Below the pieces are notes generated by a model. That model was not told the DNA's origin. It made no database searches and saw nothing but the letters and a program-made list of their open reading frames with translations. DNA of 18,324 nt, from contig JAJFHC010000273.1 of NCBI GenBank assembly GCA_021775835.1, forward strand, positions 1 through 18,324, in the 5' to 3' direction. Each line of letters begins with the position of its first letter. The stretch's first letter is position 1. Positions 6,492 to 15,090 of the stretch are shown piece after piece. Both the position numbers and the translations under genes were made by a program. The DNA is from Hyphomicrobiales bacterium. GTDB lineage: Bacteria > Pseudomonadota > Alphaproteobacteria > Rhizobiales > JAJFHC01.

Positions 6492-6680
6492 TCACGAGCA
6501 GCCGTGAGCGGTGGCACCGGGATGGTTGTCGGCGTCGGCCTCGGATGAACGGTTCACAAAAATATTCTTGACCTGTGAAATGCTGCTGGTGACAAACCGG
6601 TGAAGAGCCAGGGAGCGCTCAACACGGCCTCGATGCAACAAGGCCTGTAAATCATAGTCGGGTAGCTCGTGATAATTCAT
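6492..6680 (-). CDS. Small 62-aa protein, divergent from LysR gene
   Basis: A 62-codon gene starts at ATG 6680 with a near-perfect AAGGAG 6 bases upstream, which strongly supports translation. The N-terminal half, MNYHELPDYDLQALLHRGRVERSLALHRF, is amphipathic and rich in His, Arg and Leu; the rest holds a short hydrophobic/basic segment SISQVKNIFVNR and a polar tail. Its style recalls the small basic proteins (DUF1127-like) often found beside LysR genes in alphaproteobacteria, but I cannot name the family. It is separated from the LysR gene by a 158-bp divergent region, so the regulator may control it. No cysteines other than the penultimate one and no clear membrane segment are present. Confidence 0.7.
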   Translation of the reverse strand: MNYHELPDYDLQALLHRGRVERSLALHRFVTSSISQVKNIFVNRSSEADADNHPGATAHGCS

Positions 6681-6838
6681 AATTCACTCCTTTAAAACAA
6701 CGTGTTAATGGCGAAAAAGCAATTCGGAATGGCGAGCTTGCTGAACGGCGCCTTTGTTGTATGAAAACTTAGGGATTGCACGAGCCGATGACAAACGAGT
6801 AATTTCGAGCCTTCGGAACAAATTTCCTTAAGTGAGAC

Positions 6839-7777
6839 ATGCCAAACCGCCTGCCCTCCCTGAATGCCCTGCGTGCTTTCGAAGCCGCTGTCCGTCACAT
6901 GAGTTTTCAAAAAGCAGCCGAGGAACTATTCGTCACTCCGGCCGCCCTGAGTTATCAAATCCGCCAGTTGGAGGACCAGTTGGGCCTCAAGTTATTCACC
7001 CGGCACAATCGGTCCATTGCGCTGACCGATCACGGGCGCCTGATCGCACCGGGCGTGCGCGACGGATTCGACCGGCTGACCCAGACCATGCGGCAACTGG
7101 AAACCAGACGGTCTGGCAACGTGCTGGTGGTTTCCGCCGGACCCGCCTTCACGGCAAAATGGCTGGCACCGCGTCTTTACAGATTCATTGCTCAGTACCC
7201 TGACGTTGATGCTCGCATCACTGCCAGCATCAAGATGGCCGATCTGGAAACAGATGACATCGATGTGGCGATCCGTTTTGGTCAGGGTACCTATCCAAAC
7301 TGCGATTCAGTGAAGCTCGCCGATGAATTCGTGACACCGTTGTGCGCACCGTCTTTGCTGGAGGGGGACAATTCCCTGTCGTCACCCGAGGACTTGGCTC
7401 ATGCCACCCTGATTCACGACGACACTCATGTGGGCGTATTCTATCTGCCCGACTGGCAGCACTGGTTTGACGCTGCCGACCTGTCCGGCGTTGAACCGTC
7501 ACAAACCGGTCTTCATTTCAACGTTGCCGATCATGCGATCGATGCGGCGATCTCAGGCGCTGGTGTGGTCCTGGGCCGGATCGTCCTGGCCCAGGCCGAT
7601 ATTGACGCAGGTCGACTCGTGACGCCCTTCGACCTGAGGCTGAAAGCGGACTTTTCATTCTATGCCGTCAGTCTCAAATCCCGCGCAGATGAAGCCAATA
7701 TCGTCGGGTTCCGAACCTGGTTGATGGAAGAGATAGAAGGCAGTGTTAACACGGCACTGCCGGGACCTGCCGTTTGA
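6839..7777 (+). CDS. LysR-family transcriptional regulator, GcvA-like
   Basis: The 312-aa product has the LysR N-terminal winged helix: LPSLNALRAFEAAVRHMSF, then QKAAEELFVTPAALSYQIRQLEDQLGLKLFTR, then GRLIAPGV, within the first ~90 residues. A periplasmic-binding-type effector domain follows (FTAKWLAPRLYRFIAQYPDVDARI, DIDVAIRFGQG, and DHAIDAAISGAGVVLGRIVLAQ near the end). The opening LPSLNALRAFEAAVRH and the RFG(Q)G(T)Y strand are typical of the GcvA subgroup, which controls glycine cleavage, beta-lactamase or other genes, usually next to it. ATG 6839 is preceded by a weak AAGTGAG. Likely targets are the divergent 62-codon gene, its own gene, and possibly the glutamate dehydrogenase gene 178 bp downstream on the same strand. 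The effector is unknown. Confidence 0.93.
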   Translation: MPNRLPSLNALRAFEAAVRHMSFQKAAEELFVTPAALSYQIRQLEDQLGLKLFTRHNRSIALTDHGRLIAPGVRDGFDRLTQTMRQLETRRSGNVLVVSAGPAFTAKWLAPRLYRFIAQYPDVDARITASIKMADLETDDIDVAIRFGQGTYPNCDSVKLADEFVTPLCAPSLLEGDNSLSSPEDLAHATLIHDDTHVGVFYLPDWQHWFDAADLSGVEPSQTGLHFNVADHAIDAAISGAGVVLGRIVLAQADIDAGRLVTPFDLRLKADFSFYAVSLKSRADEANIVGFRTWLMEEIEGSVNTALPGPAV

Positions 7778-7913
7778 CCGGATTGACAATGCTGCCGTGG
7801 ACAATCCATTTGAAACATCCCGCTGTTATTCGTCATTCCGGCGTCAGCCGTCTTGTGCCTTGTCATGTCGCGGGACTTGGCGCACAGTCTGAACAATCAC
7901 GTGTTCTTCAAAT

Positions 7914-7929
7914 GTCTTGGCCACAAGAC
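7914..7929. promoter_or_regulatory. Perfect palindrome before the glutamate dehydrogenase gene
   Basis: GTCTTG and CAAGAC are exact inverted copies around GCCA, ending 26 bases before the gdhB start codon. A related but imperfect 16-mer (GACTTGGCGCACAGTC) lies at 7874-7889, 40 bp centre to centre. The symmetry suggests an operator, but the position could also lie in the transcript leader. The binding protein is unknown. Confidence 0.35.
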
Positions 7930-7955
7930 GTAATCGTGGCGATAGGGGTCAAAAG

Positions 7956-10900
7956 ATGCAATCTCGCGAAGGTATTCAAGGTCTGCTCAAGAAAGTGCAA
8001 TCGAAGCTTTCTTCCAAGGGCGGCAAGAACGCACAACTCAAATCATTTGCCGGCGCGTTCCTGGCACAGGGCGTTCCCGAAGATCTTCAGCGATATTCAC
8101 CTGGCAGTCTTGCCGACCTGACCTTGACCGCCTTCGCCTTCGCCAAACAGCGGCAGCATGGCCGTCCAAAGGTCGAGATACACGCTCCCAAAGACATCAG
8201 CCCGGGCGTATCGGTTATCGAAATTCTCAATGACGACATGCCGTTCCTGGTGGATTCGGTCCTGGGTCTCTTGAATGAAGCGAATATTGAAATCGACCTT
8301 GTACTGCATCCCATCCTTGTGGTTGAACGCGGTACGGATGGCAAGCTCAAGAATGTTCTGGGAGAGGGCGCGAAGTCCCAACCCGGCGTTTCTCGTGAAA
8401 GTTTCATCCATATTCATGTGCGGCAACTGGAAAGTGACGTCGTTGCCGAAACACTGAAGGCGGAACTTCTGGCAGTGCTGACGGACGTGCGTACGGCCGT
8501 GCTCGACTGGCGCCCAATGCTCGAGAGCGTGCGCTCGGTGGTAACCGAGTTCCAGACCAACCCACCACCGATCCCTGTCGATGAACTGGCCGAATCAATT
8601 CATTTTCTGGAATGGATGGCCGACGGTAACTTTACGTTGCTCGGTGTCCGCGAATACCGGTTTGCCGGAGGCGTCAGGAAAGGCGACTTCGAGGTGGTCA
8701 AAGGCACAGGGCTCGGTATTCTGCGGGACCCTTCAGTCCATGTGCTGCGTCGGGCGGGCAAGCTTGTTTCCATGACACCGGAGCTGCGTGAGTTCCTGGC
8801 GCAACCGGCCCCGCTGATCATCACCAAGGCCAATGTGCGGGCAACCGTTCACAGACGGGTCCATATGGACTATATCGGCGTCAAGAAATTCGGCGAGAAC
8901 GGCAATGTAAACGGTGAAATCCGGTTCATCGGACTGTTTACATCGGGAGCGTATACCCGAAGCCCGCGCTACATTCCCGTGCTTCGGCGCAAGCTCGACC
9001 AAGTGGTCGACCGCAGCGGTTTCAATCCGGAAGGCCACAGCGGCAAGGCGCTGCTCAGCACGCTGGAAAATTATCCTCGTGACGATCTCTTCCAAATCGA
9101 TCCGGACACGCTGCTGTCAATTTCCATGGGCATCCTGCAGCTCGAAGAGCGTCCACGGACCCGGGTGTTTGTGCGCCGGGACAAATTCGACCGGTTCGTC
9201 TCCCTGCTGGTTTACGTTCCCAGGGACCGCTACAGCACGTCGGTGCGCATGCGCATCGGCGATTACCTGTCCAAGGCCTTTGACGGTCGCCAGTCGGCGT
9301 TCTATCCGGCATTTCCGGAGGGCTCTCTTGCGCGCGTGCATTACATCATCGGGCGCAATGAGACACCGACGCCGACGCCCGATCATGCGCAGCTCGAAGC
9401 GGACGTTGGTGCGATCGTGCGGACGTGGGACGACCATCTGGCAGACGCCATCACGACGCAATTCGACGCAGACGCGGTTGCTGCCATATCCCAAAAATAT
9501 CGTGATGGGTTTACTGCAGCCTACCAGGATGCCTTCGTGCCAGCCCGCGCTCTCGGCGATATCGCGCACATGGAAGGCCTCCAGAATGACGGCGATCTGG
9601 CGATCGATTTCTACCGTAATGACGGGGATCCGGGTCATCAGTTCGGACTAACGCTCTATCACCTGGGTGCTCCGATCGCTCTCAGCGACCGGTTGCCGAT
9701 CCTGGAAAGCATGGGGCTCAGGGCGATCAATGAAAGATCCTACGAAGTCTCGCGGTCAGACCAGACGTCCAGCAAGGTCTGGATTCACGACATCGTCCTG
9801 CAGACGGCGAACCAGAACGACGTGGCCCTGGATGACCTCAAGGTTCTCCTGAAGGAATGTTTCCTGGCGGTCTGGAACGGGGATGCGGAAAATGACGGGT
9901 TCAACGCCCTGGTGATTGCCCAGTCGATTGCCTGGCGCGATGTGTCTGCACTGAGGACGGTTGCCAAGTACCTGCGGCAGGCGGCGATACCTTTCAGTAA
10001 CATCTACATCTGGTCGACGCTGGTGCGACACTCCGGAATTGCTGCGCGGTTAGTGGATCTGTTCCATTGCCGGTTCGATCCATCGGTCGGCAAGGACCGC
10101 GCCGCCCGCGAAAAGCGCATCAACAAGGCTATCGAAAAAGCGCTCGACGATGTTGCCAGCCTGAACGAAGACCGGGTTCTGCGGCGGTTTGCCAATGTCA
10201 TCAATACAGCCCTGCGGACCAACTTCTTTCAACGCAATGCTGACGGCGGCTTCAGACCGGCACTTGCCCTCAAGATCCGTTCGAGACTAATCGACGACCT
10301 GCCGAAGCCCAGACCCTATGCGGAGATTTTTGTCTATGCGCCGGATGTTGAGGGCATACACCTGCGTGGCGGCGCAATCGCCCGCGGCGGCTTGCGCTGG
10401 TCTGACCGGCCGGAAGATTTCCGAACCGAAGTGCTGGGCCTGGTAAAAGCACAGCAGGTCAAGAACGCCGTGATTGTTCCGGTTGGATCGAAAGGCGGAT
10501 TTGTACCAAAATTGCTCGACATGACGGCTGGCCGTGAGGTCATCCAGGAAGAAGCCATCCGGTGTTACAAGGTGTTCATTTCCAGCCTGCTTGACGTCAC
10601 TGATAACCTGAAGGGCGAAAAGGTCGTGCCGCCACTGGAAGTGGTGCGCCACGATGGCGACGACCCTTACCTGGTGGTTGCGGCCGATAAGGGGACGGCC
10701 ACATTCTCCGACATTGCAAACGGAATCTCGGAAGAGCGTGATTTCTGGCTGGGAGACGCCTTCGCCTCGGGCGGCTCGGCGGGTTACGACCACAAGAAAA
10801 TGGGCATTACGGCGCGTGGCGGCTGGGAGGCGGTCAAGCGGCATTTCCGGGAAATGGAAAGAGATATTCAGTCCGAGCCGTTCACGGCGGTCGGCTGTGG

Positions 10901-12770
10901 TGACATGTCAGGCGATGTCTTTGGCAATGGTATGCTGCTGTCGAAGCAAACCAAACTGATTGCGGCTTTCGATCATCGCGACATCTTCATCGATCCGGAC
11001 CCCAATCCGGCCAAGAGCCACGCTGAACGCCAGCGGATGTTCGAACTGCCGCGCTCAACCTGGCGGGACTATTCGGCCAAACTGGTTAGTAAGGGCGGCG
11101 GTATTTTCAGCCGGGCGGACAAGTCGATTTCCCTAAGTCCGGAGATTCAGGCGCTGACCGGGATCAAGACAAAAACCACGACGCCGATCGATCTCATCCG
11201 TGCGCTGCTCAAGATGCCGTCCGACCTGTTGTGGTTTGGCGGCATCGGCACCTACATCAGGGCCACGACAGAAACCGATGACCAGGTCGGCGACCGAGCG
11301 ACTGACCCCTTGCGGATCACGGCACCGGACGTGGGCGCCAAGGTCATTGGTGAGGGTGCCAATCTCGGGCTGACCCAGCTTGCCCGAATCGAGTTCGCCA
11401 AAGATGGCGGGCGGGTCAACACCGATGCAGTGGATAATTCCGCTGGCGTAAACTCCTCCGATGTTGAGGTTAACATCAAGATCGCGCTGGGTGCTGCCGA
11501 AGCGGCGGGCAAACTCAACCGCAAGGCGCGCAACAAGTTGCTGGCCGAAATGACCAAGGAAGTTGCAAGCCTTGTCCTGCGGAATAATTACCAACAGACC
11601 CTCAGTCTGTCCCTGACTGAAACCCAGAGTCTCGACAACATGGCCTACCATGGCCGATTCATGCGGGAACTGGAGGCTCGCGACCTGCTGGACCGGGAGA
11701 TTGAGTTCCTGCCGGACGATCTGGAACTGGCGGAACGCGAGGACGCAAAGACACCCCTCACACGACCCGAACTGTCGGTTGTCATGGCTTATGCCAAAAT
11801 CACTCTGTTCGGAGACCTGCTCAAGTGCAGCGTCCCAGACGACTCCTATTTCGACAGCGAGCTCCTTGGATACTTCCCGACCCGGCTACAAACCAGATAC
11901 CCGGGTGAGATTGCTGGCCACAGGCTAAGGCGGGAGATCATTGCGACACTGCTTGCCAACAGCATGATCAACCGTGGGGGACCGACATTCGTCAGCCAAC
12001 TTCAGGACGAGACCGGCATGGATGCCGCGTCCATTGCCCGGGCCTTTGCCATGGCGCGGGATTGTTATGACTTTCGGTCACTGAACGAAGAGATCGATGC
12101 CCTGGACAACAAGATTGCCAGTGCGACGCAGATCTCGCTTTACCTTGATCTTCAGGAAACCCTGACACGCCAGACCGTCTGGTTCCTGCGCAATGCTTCG
12201 ATGTCCGCACCGCTCGACAAGCAGATTGGCCACTACCACGCGGGCATCAAGTCACTTGCCGGCGTGCTCGATGAGGTTCTGCCGGAAGCTGCCCAGAAGA
12301 GAATTGCGGCATCGGAGAAGGAACTGATCGCTCGGAAAGTGCCCAAGCCCCTGGCGGCACAGCTTGCCAGGCTTCGGTATCTGTCCCGGGGTACTGACAT
12401 TGTCCTCGTGGCCACACAGAACAAGAAATCCGTCGCTGATGTGGCGCGGGCGTTCTATGGAATCGGCGTGCGCCTGGGGATCGATCGCCTGGCCAGCCGT
12501 GCCGGAGACGTGGAGGTCTCTGACTATTTCGACCGTCTCGCCCTTGGCCGTTCCGTGGAAAGCATTCTCGGTACACAGAGAAGCCTCGTGGCCGACATCC
12601 TGCGGTCTTCAAAAGGCAAGAGCGATGCCCTGTCCGCCTGGGCGAAATCCCGGCCGGAGATCCTTGGACGTACTGAAAAGGCCATGACGGAAATGATCGA
12701 CAGTGGCGACCTCACACTCGCGAAAGTCGCGGTCGCGGGAAGTTATCTTCAGGATTTGCTTGACGGATAG
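7956..12770 (+). CDS. gdhB: NAD-dependent glutamate dehydrogenase, ~180-kDa class
   Basis: This enzyme oxidises L-glutamate to 2-oxoglutarate and ammonium with NAD+, feeding amino-acid carbon into the TCA cycle. The product (1604 aa) has the size of the large class known from Streptomyces, Pseudomonas and alphaproteobacteria. The long N-terminal half carries ACT-like regulatory segments (for example DDMPFLVDSVLGLLNE). The catalytic half contains RGGLRWSDRPEDFRTEVLGL and VPVGSKGGFVPK with Lys846. The dinucleotide-binding part contains the pattern GCGDMSGDVFGNGML near residue 980 and PDVGAKVIGEGANLGLTQ near 1122. A long helical C-terminal domain completes it. I chose ATG 7956 because AGGGG lies 7 bases upstream; a TTG at 7917 has no such site. 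No frameshift is seen across nearly 5 kb. It follows the LysR gene and converges with creA. Confidence 0.97.
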   Translation: MQSREGIQGLLKKVQSKLSSKGGKNAQLKSFAGAFLAQGVPEDLQRYSPGSLADLTLTAFAFAKQRQHGRPKVEIHAPKDISPGVSVIEILNDDMPFLVDSVLGLLNEANIEIDLVLHPILVVERGTDGKLKNVLGEGAKSQPGVSRESFIHIHVRQLESDVVAETLKAELLAVLTDVRTAVLDWRPMLESVRSVVTEFQTNPPPIPVDELAESIHFLEWMADGNFTLLGVREYRFAGGVRKGDFEVVKGTGLGILRDPSVHVLRRAGKLVSMTPELREFLAQPAPLIITKANVRATVHRRVHMDYIGVKKFGENGNVNGEIRFIGLFTSGAYTRSPRYIPVLRRKLDQVVDRSGFNPEGHSGKALLSTLENYPRDDLFQIDPDTLLSISMGILQLEERPRTRVFVRRDKFDRFVSLLVYVPRDRYSTSVRMRIGDYLSKAFDGRQSAFYPAFPEGSLARVHYIIGRNETPTPTPDHAQLEADVGAIVRTWDDHLADAITTQFDADAVAAISQKYRDGFTAAYQDAFVPARALGDIAHMEGLQNDGDLAIDFYRNDGDPGHQFGLTLYHLGAPIALSDRLPILESMGLRAINERSYEVSRSDQTSSKVWIHDIVLQTANQNDVALDDLKVLLKECFLAVWNGDAENDGFNALVIAQSIAWRDVSALRTVAKYLRQAAIPFSNIYIWSTLVRHSGIAARLVDLFHCRFDPSVGKDRAAREKRINKAIEKALDDVASLNEDRVLRRFANVINTALRTNFFQRNADGGFRPALALKIRSRLIDDLPKPRPYAEIFVYAPDVEGIHLRGGAIARGGLRWSDRPEDFRTEVLGLVKAQQVKNAVIVPVGSKGGFVPKLLDMTAGREVIQEEAIRCYKVFISSLLDVTDNLKGEKVVPPLEVVRHDGDDPYLVVAADKGTATFSDIANGISEERDFWLGDAFASGGSAGYDHKKMGITARGGWEAVKRHFREMERDIQSEPFTAVGCGDMSGDVFGNGMLLSKQTKLIAAFDHRDIFIDPDPNPAKSHAERQRMFELPRSTWRDYSAKLVSKGGGIFSRADKSISLSPEIQALTGIKTKTTTPIDLIRALLKMPSDLLWFGGIGTYIRATTETDDQVGDRATDPLRITAPDVGAKVIGEGANLGLTQLARIEFAKDGGRVNTDAVDNSAGVNSSDVEVNIKIALGAAEAAGKLNRKARNKLLAEMTKEVASLVLRNNYQQTLSLSLTETQSLDNMAYHGRFMRELEARDLLDREIEFLPDDLELAEREDAKTPLTRPELSVVMAYAKITLFGDLLKCSVPDDSYFDSELLGYFPTRLQTRYPGEIAGHRLRREIIATLLANSMINRGGPTFVSQLQDETGMDAASIARAFAMARDCYDFRSLNEEIDALDNKIASATQISLYLDLQETLTRQTVWFLRNASMSAPLDKQIGHYHAGIKSLAGVLDEVLPEAAQKRIAASEKELIARKVPKPLAAQLARLRYLSRGTDIVLVATQNKKSVADVARAFYGIGVRLGIDRLASRAGDVEVSDYFDRLALGRSVESILGTQRSLVADILRSSKGKSDALSAWAKSRPEILGRTEKAMTEMIDSGDLTLAKVAVAGSYLQDLLDG

Positions 12771-12788
12771 ACGGCGGTGACGGAGTAG

Positions 12789-12811
12789 CCCATCACTTTT
12801 CCCAAGTGGGG
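12789..12811 (+). terminator. Weak hairpin at the gdhB/creA convergence
   Basis: CCC-AT-CACTT pairs with AAGTG-GGG around TTCCC, an 8-bp stem with a two-base bulge. It begins 19 bases past the gdhB stop and overlaps the last creA codons. There is no U-tract, so termination here is uncertain. Confidence 0.25.
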
Positions 12812-13281
12812 TTGGTGTTGAACAACGGAACCGTGGAAATCGACATTTTTGCCGAACCGTCCTGAACCTGCTTGCCATGGGCGAGATAGATCAGGGTGTC
12901 GTTCCCGGCGTCGTAGATCCTTGTGACGTCGAGGGCTTTCCAAATCAATGAGGTCCGCTGGCTGAAGACCTTCTCGCCGTTCTTGTCCTTGTCGATGCGT
13001 CCGATCGAAATCGGCCCGGTCTGACGACATGAGATCGAAGAGTTTGACGGGTCCTCGAACCAGTCGCCCTTCTGCAAACGGTCAATCAGGCCACGTTCGA
13101 AAAAGGAGACATGGCAGGTAATGCCCTTGATCTTCGGATCGGCGATCGCCTCGATCACGATGTCGTTGCCAAGCCAGTCGACACCGACCTTGCCGACCTC
13201 TTCCGCGTAGGAGGTAGTCGCCACCAACAACGTGGCGGAAAACGCAAGAGACTGGATCAGCGAACGAATCGATACACACAT
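12793..13281 (-). CDS. creA: CreA-family periplasmic protein
   Basis: CreA-family proteins are small exported proteins of unknown function. From ATG 13281 the product has 162 residues: a signal peptide with hydrophobic core LAFSATLLVATT and likely cleavage after SYA at 26, then the family pattern VGKVGVDWLGNDIVIEAIADPKIKGITCHVSF, with FFERGLIDRL, WFEDPSN and ISCRQTGPI following. Cys56 and Cys85 are the conserved pair and could form a disulfide in the periplasm. AAGGA lies 8 bases upstream of this ATG. The open frame extends far upstream toward 13515, but that part overlaps purH on the same strand in another frame and lacks family similarity, so I reject a longer form. A GC-rich hairpin separates it from purH, so it may have its own promoter. 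Confidence 0.92.
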   Translation of the reverse strand: MCVSIRSLIQSLAFSATLLVATTSYAEEVGKVGVDWLGNDIVIEAIADPKIKGITCHVSFFERGLIDRLQKGDWFEDPSNSSISCRQTGPISIGRIDKDKNGEKVFSQRTSLIWKALDVTRIYDAGNDTLIYLAHGKQVQDGSAKMSISTVPLFNTNPTWEK

Positions 13282-13323
13282 TACATGGGTCCTTTGGGCA
13301 TAAATATTGACAAGAACACAGTT

Positions 13324-13345
13324 TGCGTCCGCACTTGCGGCCGCA
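13324..13345 (-). terminator. GC-rich hairpin between purH and creA
   Basis: TGCGTCCGC and GCGGCCGCA pair with one mismatch around ACTT (plus-strand spelling). On the minus strand the structure lies 40 bases after the purH stop and is followed by AACTGTGTTCTTGT, partly T-rich. It may end or weaken transcription from purH before creA. Confidence 0.4.
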
Positions 13346-13384
13346 CCAACATTCCAAGCTCGACGGGCGACGACAGGGTGTGCG

Positions 13385-14977
13385 TCAGTGACGGAAATGG
13401 CGCATGCCGGTGAAGACCATGGCGAGGCCGGCTTCATCGGCGGCTGCAATGACGTCATCGTCGCGCATGGATCCGCCGGGCTGGATGACTGCGGTGGCAC
13501 CGGCTTCCGCAGCACTCAGCAGACCGTCAGCGAACGGAAAGAAAGCATCGGAAGCAACGACAGATCCAACGGCCAGGGGCTCGGCCAGACCGTCGGTTTC
13601 GGCAGCGTCGGCGGACTTGCGTGCCGCAATCCGCGACGAGTCGACCCGGCTCATCTGCCCCGCACCAATGCCCACCGTGGCACCGTCCCGGGCGTAGATG
13701 ATGGCGTTGGACTTGACGTGCTTGCAGATCCGGAATGCGAATTTCAGATCTGCAAGTTCCCGGTCCGAAGGCTGCCTCCTGGTGACGACTTTCAGGTCGA
13801 GGGCGTCGACACTGCCGTTGTCACGGGTCTGGACGAGCAGGCCACCGGATACGGACTTCACGAGCAAACCTTCCTGGCGCGGATCGGGCAGACCATCGGT
13901 CAAGAGCAGGCGCAGGTTCTTCTTGGCGCTGAGTATGGAAAGCGCTTTCTCATCGGCGCCCGGGGCTATGATGACTTCCGTGAAGATATCGACGATCTGT
14001 TCCGCGACATCGCCATCGAGGGGCCGGTTCAGGGCGATGATCCCGCCAAACGCGCTGACCGGGTCGCAGCGTAACGCCTTTGCGTAGGCCTGAGCCAGCG
14101 TGTCGCCGACAGCGACGCCACACGGATTGGCGTGCTTGATGATGGCGACGGCGGCGGTCTCATCGCTGGCGAACTCGGCGACGCATTCGAAAGCGGCGTC
14201 GGTGTCATTGAGATTGTTGTAGCTGAGTTCCTTGCCCTGTACCTGTCGCGCTGTCGCAACCCCTGGCCTCGTGTCGCCGGTCCGGTAGAATGCGGCACCT
14301 TGATGAGGGTTTTCGCCGTAGCGCAGGCTCTGGGCGAGGCGTCCGCCGAAGGCTCGGTAATCGGGGGCGGTCTCGCCGATCTCGCCGGCGAACCAGGCGC
14401 TGATGGCAGCATCGTAGGCCGCTGTCCGGGCATAGGCCTTTGCTGCAAGCCGACGTCGCAGTTCAGAGCCGATCATGCCGTTGCCGGCGGTCATGGCTTC
14501 AATAATCAATGGGTAGTCAACGGGATCCACGACCACGGTGACAAACTTGTGGTTCTTGGCCGCGGCACGAATCATCGCCGGCCCGCCGATGTCTATGTTT
14601 TCGATACAGTCGGCAAAGTTGGCGCCGGCGGCCATGGTTTCCTCGAACGGGTAAAGATTGACCACGAGCAGATCGATGTCGGCGATATTGTGCTGGGCCT
14701 GAGCGTGGCGATGGGCGTCATCGTCCCGGATGGCAAGCAGGCCGCCATGGACGAGCGGGTGCAGTGTTTTGATCCGCCCGTCCATCATCTCGGGGAAACC
14801 GGTGAGGTCGGAGACATCCTTTACCGCCAGGCCAGCTCCGGCGATGGCCTTCGACGTGCCGCCGGTGGAGACCAGCTCCACATCCTGGTCGGCGAGGCTT
14901 GACGCGAACCCGGCAAGCCCGGTCTTGTCGGACACCGATATCAGCGCGCGGCGTACAGGTTGAAGGTCTGTGGACAT
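13385..14977 (-). CDS. purH: Bifunctional AICAR formyltransferase/IMP cyclohydrolase
   Basis: PurH catalyses the last two steps of IMP synthesis: formylation of AICAR by 10-formyl-THF, then ring closure. The product is 530 aa, the usual length. The IMP cyclohydrolase half starts with [15 protein letters not shown] and contains STGGT (37-41) and [16 protein letters not shown] (67-82). The transformylase half contains [13 protein letters not shown], then the catalytic Lys-His in KHANPCGVA (281-289), then [14 protein letters not shown], and ends with [35 protein letters not shown] 14977 has GGGAG 5 bases upstream. It lies 113 bp downstream of the heparinase-like gene on the same strand; small stem-loops (15008-15021 and 15057-15069) are visible in that gap, so some independent control of purH is possible but not shown. 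Confidence 0.98.
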   Translation of the reverse strand: MSTDLQPVRRALISVSDKTGLAGFASSLADQDVELVSTGGTSKAIAGAGLAVKDVSDLTGFPEMMDGRIKTLHPLVHGGLLAIRDDDAHRHAQAQHNIADIDLLVVNLYPFEETMAAGANFADCIENIDIGGPAMIRAAAKNHKFVTVVVDPVDYPLIIEAMTAGNGMIGSELRRRLAAKAYARTAAYDAAISAWFAGEIGETAPDYRAFGGRLAQSLRYGENPHQGAAFYRTGDTRPGVATARQVQGKELSYNNLNDTDAAFECVAEFASDETAAVAIIKHANPCGVAVGDTLAQAYAKALRCDPVSAFGGIIALNRPLDGDVAEQIVDIFTEVIIAPGADEKALSILSAKKNLRLLLTDGLPDPRQEGLLVKSVSGGLLVQTRDNGSVDALDLKVVTRRQPSDRELADLKFAFRICKHVKSNAIIYARDGATVGIGAGQMSRVDSSRIAARKSADAAETDGLAEPLAVGSVVASDAFFPFADGLLSAAEAGATAVIQPGGSMRDDDVIAAADEAGLAMVFTGMRHFRH

Positions 14978-15090
14978 AGGGTCTCCCGGGATCAGGTGCG
15001 AACGGCAATCGCAGAGGCGATAGCATGAAACCGGAAGATGATGAACAGGCAGATTGACGCCGGTGGCGTGACCTGACGCAGGTGTAAGAT

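Noticed and set aside
6776..6805. Possible LysR-gene promoter TTGCAC-N18-TAATTT
   Set aside because: Only about half of the consensus positions match in each hexamer, so it cannot be told from chance.
13282..13515. N-terminal extension of creA to 13515
   Set aside because: The added residues overlap purH codons in another frame and precede a standard signal peptide that has its own ribosome binding site at 13281.
14132..14902. Long plus-strand open frame opposite purH
   Set aside because: It is antisense to purH, whose product is unmistakable over its whole length.
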